Assembly: GCA_028533045.1 (NCBI GenBank)
Contig: JAQQAP010000020.1
Coordinates: 145,149 to 209,148 of the forward strand
Direction of reading: 5' to 3'
Length of the DNA stretch: 64,000 nt
From: Spirochaetales bacterium
Lineage (GTDB): Bacteria > Spirochaetota > Spirochaetia > DSM-2461
Under the pieces are notes generated by a model. That model did no database searches. It had not been told where the DNA came from and was given only the letters and a program-made list of their open reading frames with translations. Both the position numbers and the translations under genes were made by a program. Of the stretch, positions 37,029 to 44,890 are shown piece after piece (within the stretch, counting starts at the first letter, position 1; each line of letters starts with the position of its first letter).

Positions 37029-37031
37029 TTA
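36956..37031. repeat. 38-base tandem duplication at end of GNAT gene
   Basis: Two adjacent 38-base copies, 36956-36993 and 36994-37031, differ at one visible position (CTATCG versus CTGTCG). The second copy ends exactly on the stop codon of the GNAT gene (37029-37031), so the duplication starts from the gene's terminus and extends downstream of it. Confidence 0.93.
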
Positions 37032-37667
37032 ATCCAAATAGGCACGAATGGCTATGGAGAAAAGATCCTGTGACGGCTGATGCTTCTTCTCTTTAGGAGG
37101 GAAGCTGCTATCGAACTGGTCCAAACCTTTCATATCCATCTCAAAGGCGGGGCTGTAGTGGAAATGCCAAAGTTTGCCTTCGAAGAACCCCTCTTCCAGT
37201 ACCAGAGCCAGCTGACCAAAGGGATAGCGGCCGGAACTGTCGGAAATATGGTAATCCCGGGAGCTTTTAAAGCCGTGGCGGCAGTAGTTGCGGGGATCGC
37301 CAAGAATAATAATGGCTTTTGCCCCCCTTTTCCGGGCTTCTTCGATGGAGTGATTGATGAGAGTGGTCCCCACTCCCCTTCCCTGGTAGGCGGGGTGAAC
37401 GCAAAAAGGACCGAATGTGAGAGTCTCCACCCGCTTGCTCTCTTCATCCTCTATATAGGAACGGGAATAGATGATGGAACCGACCACTTTTCCGTCTACC
37501 AGGGCAACAAAGTCCATCTCGGGGATATAATCGAGGTGTTGGCGCAGTTCATGGGCCAGGTAGTGTTCGTTACATCCGGGAAAGTAGAGATTCCAGAAGG
37601 CTTCCCGGTTTACTTCTTCTATGGCGCGGTAGTCCTGCTCGGTGGCGGTTCGAATGGTTATGTTCAT
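37029..37667 (-). CDS. GNAT-family N-acetyltransferase
   Basis: Predicted acetyl-CoA-dependent acyltransferase, 212 residues. Motif A is clear (CVHPAYQGRGVGTTLINHSI, near residues 91-110) and the fold length before it is right. After the GNAT core there is a C-terminal stretch of about 60 residues with GFKSSRDYHIS and PFGQLALVLEEG, resembling YhbS-like members. The substrate cannot be inferred. AAGGAG lies 7 bases before the ATG. It is monocistronic and unrelated to its neighbours by function. Confidence 0.88.
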   Translation of the reverse strand: MNITIRTATEQDYRAIEEVNREAFWNLYFPGCNEHYLAHELRQHLDYIPEMDFVALVDGKVVGSIIYSRSYIEDEESKRVETLTFGPFCVHPAYQGRGVGTTLINHSIEEARKRGAKAIIILGDPRNYCRHGFKSSRDYHISDSSGRYPFGQLALVLEEGFFEGKLWHFHYSPAFEMDMKGLDQFDSSFPPKEKKHQPSQDLFSIAIRAYLD

Positions 37668-37861
37668 GGGGGCTCCTTGTATAATATAGACAATTTCTTA
37701 TCCACATTATCACTCAATCATACCGTTGTCATTTACTTCACACTCAGTGTTACATAATGAATTTTAAATTACACCAAATAACAAAAAAAAACCTTGATGT
37801 TAAAAATAAAAAAAAGAAATCATGAATTTACCTTTTTCCCCATAAAGAGTAGAATAACGCT

Positions 37862-38314
37862 ATGATTAATGGGATTACTGATTTTTGCAAAGCTAAAGAG
37901 GAAGGCTGGACCTTTATCGAAACCCTCATCGTTATTGGAATTGTAATTATTCTAACCGGTTCAATAAGCTTTATGGGAATGAAATATCTTGAGAAAGCCA
38001 AAGTGGTATCTGCCAAGACAGAAATACAGGCCCTTTCTATGGCTTTGGAAAGTTATTATTTGGACAACGGAGCTTATCCATCGGAAGACCAGGGCTTGGA
38101 AGCATTATGGGAAAAGCCAACCCTGTCACCGGTCCCGGACAGTTGGGATGGGCCCTATGTAAGTAAAAACGACTTTTTCGATCCCTGGCAAACCGATTAT
38201 GTCTATCAAAATCCCGGAGAATATGATTTACCCTTTACGATCTCATCCTACGGTTCCGACGCCTATCCCGGAGGGGAAGACAAAGCAAGCGATATTAACT
38301 CTTGGGAAGATTAG
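37862..38314 (+). CDS. gspG: GspG, major T2SS pseudopilin
   Basis: Major pseudopilin of a type II secretion system, 150 residues. After a leader ending EEG comes the prepilin helix WTFIETLIVIGIVIIL with Glu at position +5. The C-terminal half has the GspG features AYPSEDQGLEAL, DSWDGPYV and DPWQTDYVYQNP. The residue after the cleavage glycine is Trp instead of the usual Phe. The gene is divergent from the GNAT gene and is the only T2SS structural gene on plus. Confidence 0.93.
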   Translation: MINGITDFCKAKEEGWTFIETLIVIGIVIILTGSISFMGMKYLEKAKVVSAKTEIQALSMALESYYLDNGAYPSEDQGLEALWEKPTLSPVPDSWDGPYVSKNDFFDPWQTDYVYQNPGEYDLPFTISSYGSDAYPGGEDKASDINSWED

Positions 38315-38754
38315 TTTATCCTTTACTCCTTATTTTCTTTGCAGCTCCACTCTCCTATTATGATTTTAAGTACAATCGGATTCCAAACCTTCTTTCTTTG
38401 GGGTCTTGGTTGTCTGGACTAGTCGTAAGTTTTTTTCTTAAGGAATTGCCTTTGCAGAACTATTTATTAGGTTCGGCGATGGCATTAATAAGTTATCTTT
38501 TAATTTACCTGTTAAGTTCTAAAAAACTGGGATGGGGCGATATTAAATTGTCCCTTTTCCTAGGCGGAATAGGGGGATGGGCAGGATGGCTCATAACTAA
38601 CTTTATAGCCTCACTGACAGGTATTATTTACTATCTTCTTATTGTAAGATTGGGGAAATCAGATATAAAGACTCCCATACCCTTTGCTCCCTTTCTCTGC
38701 TTGGGTGCTCTACTCTATCAAGCATTATCATTAACCGGATGGGATTTATTCTGA
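38302..38754 (+). CDS. Type IV prepilin peptidase, peptidase domain only (GspO/PilD-like)
   Basis: A24-family aspartyl peptidase for pseudopilin leaders, 150 residues from a TTG start lying 13 bases inside gspG. The catalytic aspartates are Asp21 (YYDFKYNRIPN) and Asp80 (GWGDIKL). Several membrane helices surround them. The cytosolic N-terminal zinc/methyltransferase domain of standard PilD is missing, so pseudopilins may not be N-methylated by this enzyme. It ends 9 bases inside the convergent gspK-like gene. Confidence 0.85.
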   Translation: MGRLVYPLLLIFFAAPLSYYDFKYNRIPNLLSLGSWLSGLVVSFFLKELPLQNYLLGSAMALISYLLIYLLSSKKLGWGDIKLSLFLGGIGGWAGWLITNFIASLTGIIYYLLIVRLGKSDIKTPIPFAPFLCLGALLYQALSLTGWDLF

Positions 38755-39543
38755 AAACTGTTCCCCGTAGGATTTGATGATTTGTAAAATCGGTTCCGAT
38801 GACAGGGTTTCCTCCCGGTCATTCGCCCGGGGAAATCTGGCGGCAACAATAGTATGACCATAACTCCCTTTCGCAGCTTTTATCTCCCAAAACCAAGTCG
38901 TTACACCCAAATAATTCAGAAAATACTCAAGCTGATCTTCATTCTCGTCAAGATCCAGAATATCCTCCAGGTCCTCCACGGACAATCCCGAACTCTCCCT
39001 CAAAGAAATAATCTCATCCAGTTTTCCTTCCCATCCTTCCAGCTCTTCCCCTTCAAATGACGAGGAAAGAATCAATTCCAACAATTCTTCCTCGATATAA
39101 TAAACATTGAAGAGGGGTAAAACATTTGAAAAAGGATATTCCCCTTCATCGGGATTCAAATCTTCATTATTCCAACTGTACTCGGTAAATACACTCTCGT
39201 CCAAATCTGAAATGGGAAAAACCTCTTCATCAACATATTCTTTATTTATCCGGCTGGAAATATCGGTTAGAGTTAAAAGCACCCCTTTTGTTTCCCTGTA
39301 AACAATATAATTGAATACCGAATCATCCGGTGAATTAACCTCCGAATTTTGATCAAGGGTTAACTCATGAAGCACCAGCCTGCACTCCTGCTCAAGTTCC
39401 CTTTGTAAGGCCAACTCAGTTTTAATTTGCTCTTCCAGATTAACAGAGCGGTTTAGAATCCTGCTAAAGCCAATCCCCATGATTGAAAGAAAAATAAGGA
39501 CAATCAGTATATTTACAGAACCGCTTCCTCTATCATCAATCAT
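38746..39543 (-). CDS. GspK-like minor pseudopilin
   Basis: Type II secretion minor pseudopilin candidate, 265 residues. A leader ending DDRG is followed by a hydrophobic helix (SVNILIVLIFLSIMG) without Glu at +5, as is characteristic of GspK. The soluble domain contains a helix-hairpin-helix-like stretch (ISLRESSGLSVEDLEDILDL) comparable with the SAM-like insert of GspK. It is last in the minus-strand operon and overlaps the gspJ-like gene by 8 bases. Confidence 0.75.
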   Translation of the reverse strand: MIDDRGSGSVNILIVLIFLSIMGIGFSRILNRSVNLEEQIKTELALQRELEQECRLVLHELTLDQNSEVNSPDDSVFNYIVYRETKGVLLTLTDISSRINKEYVDEEVFPISDLDESVFTEYSWNNEDLNPDEGEYPFSNVLPLFNVYYIEEELLELILSSSFEGEELEGWEGKLDEIISLRESSGLSVEDLEDILDLDENEDQLEYFLNYLGVTTWFWEIKAAKGSYGHTIVAARFPRANDREETLSSEPILQIIKSYGEQFSE

Positions 39544-40072
39544 AATTACTCCCCACGATGGGAATTGTCCTGAGAGGTATTATTACCTCCCTGCTCTGGG
39601 AATCTTCTGCTATGAGTACAAACTTCATACAGTAGGGTGTGTTATTTGATTCAACAAGTTCCACTTTTTCGATTCTGTACCCCTTAATATGATGTATTAC
39701 CGTATCAACACCATTTTGACGAACAATCCATAAGAGAGAGCCAGCCTCATTTTTCAAAGCAAGACTATCCTCTTTCAGTCCCATGTACCAATAGAAGCGA
39801 TATTCATCATGAGTTTGTAAATAGTCAAAAGTCTCTTCTGTCCAAGGTTGATCGATATGATTTAATTCTTCCTTAAGATAAAACGCAACAAGCAAAGAAG
39901 CGGAAGCACTATTGTTTAACTTTACAGCAGACTCAAGAAAGGACTTATGAGTGTAAAAGAAACGAACCATAAAAAGCGAAATAAAAGAGAGCAGAACAAG
40001 AGAAATAAGCAGTTCCGGATAGGAAAAGCCCTCATCACGGGAAAAAAGGAGTCTTTTCAAGTGATTCTTCAT
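39536..40072 (-). CDS. GspJ-like minor pseudopilin
   Basis: 178 residues with the prepilin signature DEGFSYPELLISLVLLSFIS: Gly before the cleavage site, Phe at +1 and Glu at +5. The remainder is a single soluble domain with beta-rich C-terminus. The start overlaps the gspI-like gene by 38 bases, with GAGAG 6-7 bases before the ATG. GspJ is favoured over GspH by position between I and K. Confidence 0.7.
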   Translation of the reverse strand: MKNHLKRLLFSRDEGFSYPELLISLVLLSFISLFMVRFFYTHKSFLESAVKLNNSASASLLVAFYLKEELNHIDQPWTEETFDYLQTHDEYRFYWYMGLKEDSLALKNEAGSLLWIVRQNGVDTVIHHIKGYRIEKVELVESNNTPYCMKFVLIAEDSQSREVIIPLRTIPIVGSNYD

Positions 40073-40226
40073 TTAAATCTCTCAATACTTTTTGACTACT
40101 TTCATCCAGACGCATAACCGTTTGGGAAGACGACTGAACCCCCATGGCTATAGAGCCGGAGAGAATGGTAATAAGAATAATAGCAATAATTCCATCTATA
40201 TATAGATAGCCCCCATCACGAACCAC
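40035..40226 (-). CDS. Very short GspI-like pseudopilin
   Basis: Only 63 residues: a leader ending DGG, a helix YLYIDGIIAIILITILSG and a short helical tail. Asp replaces the usual Glu at +5. GspI normally has about 120 residues, so the globular domain is missing. The frame starts with GTG after AAGGAG at 6 bases, and both ends overlap neighbours, which argues for a real gene. It could be a genuine minimal pseudopilin or a shortened one. Confidence 0.6.
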   Translation of the reverse strand: MVRDGGYLYIDGIIAIILITILSGSIAMGVQSSSQTVMRLDESSQKVLRDLNEESLEKTPFFP

Positions 40227-40818
40227 TCAAATCTCCTTCATCTAAAAGCGCTTTGAATTCTTCAAGATAATGATTATCCGGCTCCATGGCCATGAGCCTA
40301 TCCATAAGGTCAAGCGCTTCATCTATAAGCCCTAGCCTCCAGCTAAGAATGGCCTCAAGAAATAGTCCTTCCCGACTATCTTCTTCCAGAGTATATATGT
40401 CGTCCAAAAGCTCATCGGCCCGATCGTATCTCTTCCTGTAAATCATGTCCTCACAGAGAGCCAACAGTTGATCCCTATCATACATTACTAGATAAAGCGT
40501 CTGGTTAGGCTGATTCAAATCCAGAAGAATAATCTCCTCCCGGTAACCGTCCTTGCGGGCGCTAATTTTATAGATTCCAAAAGGCCTTTCGGAAAAGTAA
40601 AAACTACCTGTCACATCACTAATAGCCGTATAGGATGAAACATTTCCTTTTTCATCCTCCAGAGTAATCCTGACACCGTCACAACTCTGATTATCGCCGT
40701 CATATACTTTTCCAACCAAACTGGATGAATCGATTTCTCTCTCTCCAAAAAAGTGCTTGCCCGATGCGCAAGAGGCAACAAGCCCTGTCAAAATTATCAT
40801 TACCAGGATTTTTCTCAT
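40216..40818 (-). CDS. Lipoprotein with carboxypeptidase-regulatory-like and TPR segments
   Basis: 200-residue lipoprotein with lipobox VASC at residues 14-17. Residues 33-110 resemble a carboxypeptidase-regulatory-like beta sandwich (GVRITLEDEKGN, TGSFYFSERPFGIYKISARKDGY). The last 90 residues are TPR-like helices. It lies inside the T2SS operon, overlapping genes on both sides, so a role as secretin pilotin or assembly factor is a reasonable inference; no sequence match to GspS is seen. Confidence 0.7.
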   Translation of the reverse strand: MRKILVMIILTGLVASCASGKHFFGEREIDSSSLVGKVYDGDNQSCDGVRITLEDEKGNVSSYTAISDVTGSFYFSERPFGIYKISARKDGYREEIILLDLNQPNQTLYLVMYDRDQLLALCEDMIYRKRYDRADELLDDIYTLEEDSREGLFLEAILSWRLGLIDEALDLMDRLMAMEPDNHYLEEFKALLDEGDLSGS

Positions 40819-41636
40819 TCCAGACCTACCTCATATTTCCTGTCGTTATGCATAAACAATAACTGCGTCCTGTCGACCTCAATCAATGAGAAATCCAGGG
40901 AAGGGACAGTATATATTTTATTTTTTCCTTTCTCCTTAAGATAATACTTGTCATTACCGTCAAGGGATACCTTCCCCACATACTGAAAATCCAATTTCTC
41001 TGTTTGAACCACTGGGGCAGGTTCCTCGGGAACAGAACGAACTACTCTCTTCACAGGGGGAGTATAAAAAAGCCGTTCCAGCTGATAAGGACTTTCCCGT
41101 TCGGTCAGCCCTATCTCTTCGGACCATTCGTATCCCTCCGTTAGAGGAAGGTCAGAAGCCAAGTCCTCATTTATAACATCAAGACCTATAAGAAAGGTAA
41201 TACGACAGTGCCCCTCTTCCATTGTCAAAGAAAAACGAGGCACAGTGAAAGCCTGTGACTTAACAGTAAAACGCTCCAGAAAATTGAAGAAATAGAGCGG
41301 TCTTCCTTCTACGGTAAACTCAATAAAGTCCTCTTCTCTCTCATTTTGCTTCTGGTACCTTATAAGAGTAAGCCCTTGGTCCAAAAGTTCTTCTTTCACA
41401 GACTGACTAAAGAGATTAATGTTTTTTTCTTTCCTATATCGAGAAAGCCCCCATAGATAATTGGTTTCCATAGCCAAGATGTCACTTTCATCTACAGCCT
41501 GAACTTCCCTTAATTGTATCAGCTCTCTTTTTTTCCTTCCGATTACTTGTTCAAGACGCTTTTGCTCCCCTTTTAAATAGAAAGAAAAGAGAAGAAGTAA
41601 AAACAGGGGAATGGCAAAAAGGATTTTCCTATTCAA
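40815..41636 (-). CDS. GspM/PilO-like protein with GspC/PilP-like C-terminus
   Basis: 273 residues from a TTG at 41636, chosen because AAAGGAG lies 6 bases upstream; the open frame continues to 41705. A membrane helix at the N-terminus is followed by a coiled coil and a PilO/GspM-like domain (about residues 20-170). The last 60 residues (QYVGKVSLDGNDKYYLKEKG and the following YTV...LI) resemble the periplasmic HR/PilP fold of GspC. If correct, two T2SS platform components are joined in one chain. Confidence 0.6.
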   Translation of the reverse strand: MNRKILFAIPLFLLLLFSFYLKGEQKRLEQVIGRKKRELIQLREVQAVDESDILAMETNYLWGLSRYRKEKNINLFSQSVKEELLDQGLTLIRYQKQNEREEDFIEFTVEGRPLYFFNFLERFTVKSQAFTVPRFSLTMEEGHCRITFLIGLDVINEDLASDLPLTEGYEWSEEIGLTERESPYQLERLFYTPPVKRVVRSVPEEPAPVVQTEKLDFQYVGKVSLDGNDKYYLKEKGKNKIYTVPSLDFSLIEVDRTQLLFMHNDRKYEVGLE

Positions 41637-42381
41637 CAAATTCTCCTTTCCAGGAAAAGTTATCCTTACCCGATTTAAAATCAACCACAGACTCTTCAAA
41701 ATCAACAGATTCCAATCCTGTTAACAGGCTCATTTCTTCCACAATCAAAAGAGGATTGTCACCTGAGCCATGGCCGGTAAAAGAATTGCCTTCTATAGTT
41801 AGAGATGTAATAATACCATCATACTTAAATGAAGGAATAAAAAGGGCTATTCGGTCATACAAGTCCGGAGGGGAAGAGCCGTTCAGGAGAGACAATTTCT
41901 CTTCCAGCCTAAAATAATACTCATTCCGTTCCAAAAGAAGGGCGGATTCCTCTTTCTGTGCAATAATATCCCTTTCCAGTTGTTCCAGCTCTTCTGACAA
42001 TCTGCGATTCCTGCGAAGAGGTAATAAAAGAGTTAGGAAAATATAGATAAAAGAAAAGAACAGCAATCCCCCGTACTTAAGCAAAGGTGAAACATTGTCT
42101 TCACACTTGAAAAGCCGATTTTTCTCTCCCCGGTAATAAAACCGATATTTCGCTCTACCAGCCTCTTGAATCCCTTTCAGATCGGCCCTTGCAATTATAT
42201 AGAGAAACACCCTATTATCATTGATTTTATAATCCCAGACAATATCTTCAAGTTTACCCGGATAAAGTTTCCCCACCTCCCCTTCAAGCCAGGGATACAG
42301 ATCCTTTTTGGTTAAAGGGGGAAGAGACAGAGAAGCACGAAAACACTCTTCCGGTGAAAGATAATAGACCTTTTTTTTCAT
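41629..42381 (-). CDS. GspL/PilN-like T2SS platform protein
   Basis: 250 residues: a cytosolic N-terminal part that seems shorter than the actin-like domain of GspL, one membrane helix near residues 103-122 (GLLFFSFIYIFLTLLLPL), a coiled coil (RRLSEELEQLERDIIAQKEE) and a small periplasmic ferredoxin-like domain. This topology and the position between gspF and the GspM-like gene indicate the GspL slot. It overlaps gspF by 4 bases. Confidence 0.65.
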   Translation of the reverse strand: MKKKVYYLSPEECFRASLSLPPLTKKDLYPWLEGEVGKLYPGKLEDIVWDYKINDNRVFLYIIARADLKGIQEAGRAKYRFYYRGEKNRLFKCEDNVSPLLKYGGLLFFSFIYIFLTLLLPLRRNRRLSEELEQLERDIIAQKEESALLLERNEYYFRLEEKLSLLNGSSPPDLYDRIALFIPSFKYDGIITSLTIEGNSFTGHGSGDNPLLIVEEMSLLTGLESVDFEESVVDFKSGKDNFSWKGEFVE

Positions 42382-43412
42382 ATAAGACCGCCATACACAG
42401 TCATTAAAGGAACGATCAAAACAATAACGATAACGATAAGAACAATTCCGATAATCAGACTTGAAACGGGTTCCACTAAATTAATAATCCGTTCGGACAT
42501 ATTATCCACATCGGCCTGATAAAGCTCCTTAAGTCTTCCAAATACGGACTCCACATTTCCCACCTTCTCTCCCAAGGCAATCCAACCTGAAATTTCCGGG
42601 GGGAAGATTCTCTGCTTTTCAAAAAGGAGAGAAAGCAGTTCCCCTTTTACCAATTCCTGCTTAATTAGAAACAGTTGGCCCTTTAAATAAAGGTTATTCA
42701 TCACCAATTGGCAAAGCTGTAACGACTCTTCCAGTGGAATGCGGCATTCGGTCATAAGCTGCAGGGCAAAGAAAAGATTAAGCATTTCATTTTTGAGAAT
42801 AAATCCCTTCAAAAGGGGGATATTCAGAAGCAGACGTGAGATGGCAAGTGAAAGCCCGTTACCCTTCTTCCCTAATATTTTGTAAAAAAGAATAAAAAGC
42901 ATACACAATGCGGCAAAACACACAAAAAGTGCTAATATAAACCGAGCCCTCCCTATAGCCATTTCCAATTCCATAGCTACATCGGGATCAAAGGATAAAC
43001 TGTTTTGTAAATTGGGGATAAAAAAAAGGATTAATCCCCCCACACCCAGAATGATCAAAACCAACAAAAGAAGGGGGTAAATCATGGCTGATTTAATTTT
43101 CTCTGAAACTTTGTTATTCCCTTCCAGGTAGCTCACTAACTGGGAAAACACCAGGTTAAGATTACCTCCCCTTTCTCCGATTTCTACAAGCCCCTTATAA
43201 AGGGGAGAAAAAAGATCTTCCTCTCCAATCGCCTTTGAAAAAGAGAGCCCTCCTGCCAGTTTCATTTCAATCCGCTCCATGAGAACCATAATTTTACTTC
43301 TCGACTGGATTTTTTTGGTTAACTTAATCGAATCCTGTATGGTAAGACCGGAAGATGTAAGAAGAGAGAGGGACCTTGTTAATTCCAGGACATCCTTGCT
43401 TTTACGGCTCAA
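42378..43412 (-). CDS. gspF: GspF, T2SS inner-membrane platform protein
   Basis: Polytopic T2SS/pilus platform protein of 344 residues with two T2SSF domains (about residues 5-125 and 205-325), and three membrane segments including the terminal IIGIVLIVIVIVLIVPLMTV. The first domain shows the SSGLTIQDSIKL and GGLSFSKAI features. It lacks about 60 N-terminal residues found in classical GspF. It overlaps gspE by 4 bases. Confidence 0.92.
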   Translation of the reverse strand: MSRKSKDVLELTRSLSLLTSSGLTIQDSIKLTKKIQSRSKIMVLMERIEMKLAGGLSFSKAIGEEDLFSPLYKGLVEIGERGGNLNLVFSQLVSYLEGNNKVSEKIKSAMIYPLLLLVLIILGVGGLILFFIPNLQNSLSFDPDVAMELEMAIGRARFILALFVCFAALCMLFILFYKILGKKGNGLSLAISRLLLNIPLLKGFILKNEMLNLFFALQLMTECRIPLEESLQLCQLVMNNLYLKGQLFLIKQELVKGELLSLLFEKQRIFPPEISGWIALGEKVGNVESVFGRLKELYQADVDNMSERIINLVEPVSSLIIGIVLIVIVIVLIVPLMTVYGGLI

Positions 43413-44890
43413 CTATCCACCGCCCTTTCCACTTCTTCTATGGTGGTGATTCCTTCCTTTACCTTTATAAGACCGTCTTCAAATAGACCGGCGGCCTTTT
43501 TTTTTCTTAAAAAGTCCCTCAATTCCGTCCTGGAGCCATTCCGGCTGATAAGGTCTTCCAGGTTCTCATCAACGGAAAACATTTCATTGATAAGAGTTCT
43601 TCCCCTATATCCGGAATGGTCGCAAGCCGAACATCCCTTTCCCAAAGTAAGAACGGAAGGAGCCTTTATACCTTTTTTTTCAAAGAGCTGAATTTCCCCG
43701 GGTGTCAGTTTTCTCTCTTCTCTACAATCGGGACATACAACCCGTACCAACCTCTGAGCACTAACTCCCTTCAACACAGAAGCCAAGAGATAGGGTTCCA
43801 CTCCCATATTCAAAAGGCGGGGAATCGCTGACACGGCATCATTCGTATGGAGAGTAGAAATAACAAGGTGCCCCGTTAGGGCGGACCTTACAGCCAGTTC
43901 TGCCGTTTCGCTATCCCGTATCTCCCCAATCATTATTATATTCGGATCCTGCCTCAAAACCCGCCTTAAAAGAGTACTAAAGCCAAGTCCGATCTCTTCA
44001 TTTGTCTGTATCTGATCAACACCGGGAACATAATATTCCACCGGGTCTTCGATAGAGACGATTTTTAAGCGGTCCGACTTAATATACTGGAGCAGTGCGT
44101 TAAGAGTTGTCGATTTTCCACAGCCCGTAGGTCCGGTTACAAGCAATAAACCGTTTGGCTTTCCCGTTAAGAGGGAAATTTCTTGAATATGTTCTTTCAC
44201 GAAACCCAACTCATCCAACATAAGTGGTTTCTCACTCCTGTGAAGAACCCGGAGAACAATGGACTCCCCCTCCCCCGCGATGGGAACAATGGAAACACGA
44301 AGGTCCACTTCATCGCTTCCCAAACTAACAGTAATACGCCCATCCTGAGGAAGTCTGTTCTCCATAATATTGAGCTGTGCCATAATTTTTATTCTTGATG
44401 AGATATAGGGAAAAAGAGCAGCATCCAGAGTTCGAACCACATGGAGAACTCCGTCAATTCTATAGCGAACCTGTACCGCATTATCCATCTTTTCAATATG
44501 TATATCCGAAGCCCTCTGTTCGATTCCTTCCATGAAAACGGAATTCACCAGATTAATGATGGGGGCGTCTCCGGCAAGTTTATCCAGAGTAAGAGACATT
44601 CCCGAACCTTCGATCGCCCCTTCCGAGAGATCGGAAGATTCAGAAACGATTCTGGCCAAGGAGATAGCCAGATCCTTCTTATCCACCGTAAGAAAGGTTA
44701 ATTTTTTACGGGAAGAACGATGAAAAAAATTGAGCCGGTCTTGAACCGCCTCATTATCTTCTACCAACCCAATGAGCAATTCCTCTTCCTTTACTTTAAG
44801 AAGAATGGCACCGTTCTCCTCAATAAATGGAGGGGTATATTGTAAAACCCCTGTCGGAAGAGGGCGGAAGCTGCTTATACTATGAATCAT
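43409..44890 (-). CDS. gspE: GspE, T2SS assembly ATPase
   Basis: Hexameric cytosolic ATPase powering pseudopilus assembly, 493 residues. Walker A is TGPTGCGKSTTLNALL, the Asp box is IVSIEDPVEYY, Walker B is IIMIGEIRDSETAE and the His box ALTGHLVISTLHTNDA. A four-cysteine zinc module (CPDC ... CSAC) typical of GspE lies near residues 380-420. The ATG is 11 bases inside the end of gspD. Confidence 0.96.
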   Translation of the reverse strand: MIHSISSFRPLPTGVLQYTPPFIEENGAILLKVKEEELLIGLVEDNEAVQDRLNFFHRSSRKKLTFLTVDKKDLAISLARIVSESSDLSEGAIEGSGMSLTLDKLAGDAPIINLVNSVFMEGIEQRASDIHIEKMDNAVQVRYRIDGVLHVVRTLDAALFPYISSRIKIMAQLNIMENRLPQDGRITVSLGSDEVDLRVSIVPIAGEGESIVLRVLHRSEKPLMLDELGFVKEHIQEISLLTGKPNGLLLVTGPTGCGKSTTLNALLQYIKSDRLKIVSIEDPVEYYVPGVDQIQTNEEIGLGFSTLLRRVLRQDPNIIMIGEIRDSETAELAVRSALTGHLVISTLHTNDAVSAIPRLLNMGVEPYLLASVLKGVSAQRLVRVVCPDCREERKLTPGEIQLFEKKGIKAPSVLTLGKGCSACDHSGYRGRTLINEMFSVDENLEDLISRNGSRTELRDFLRKKKAAGLFEDGLIKVKEGITTIEEVERAVDS

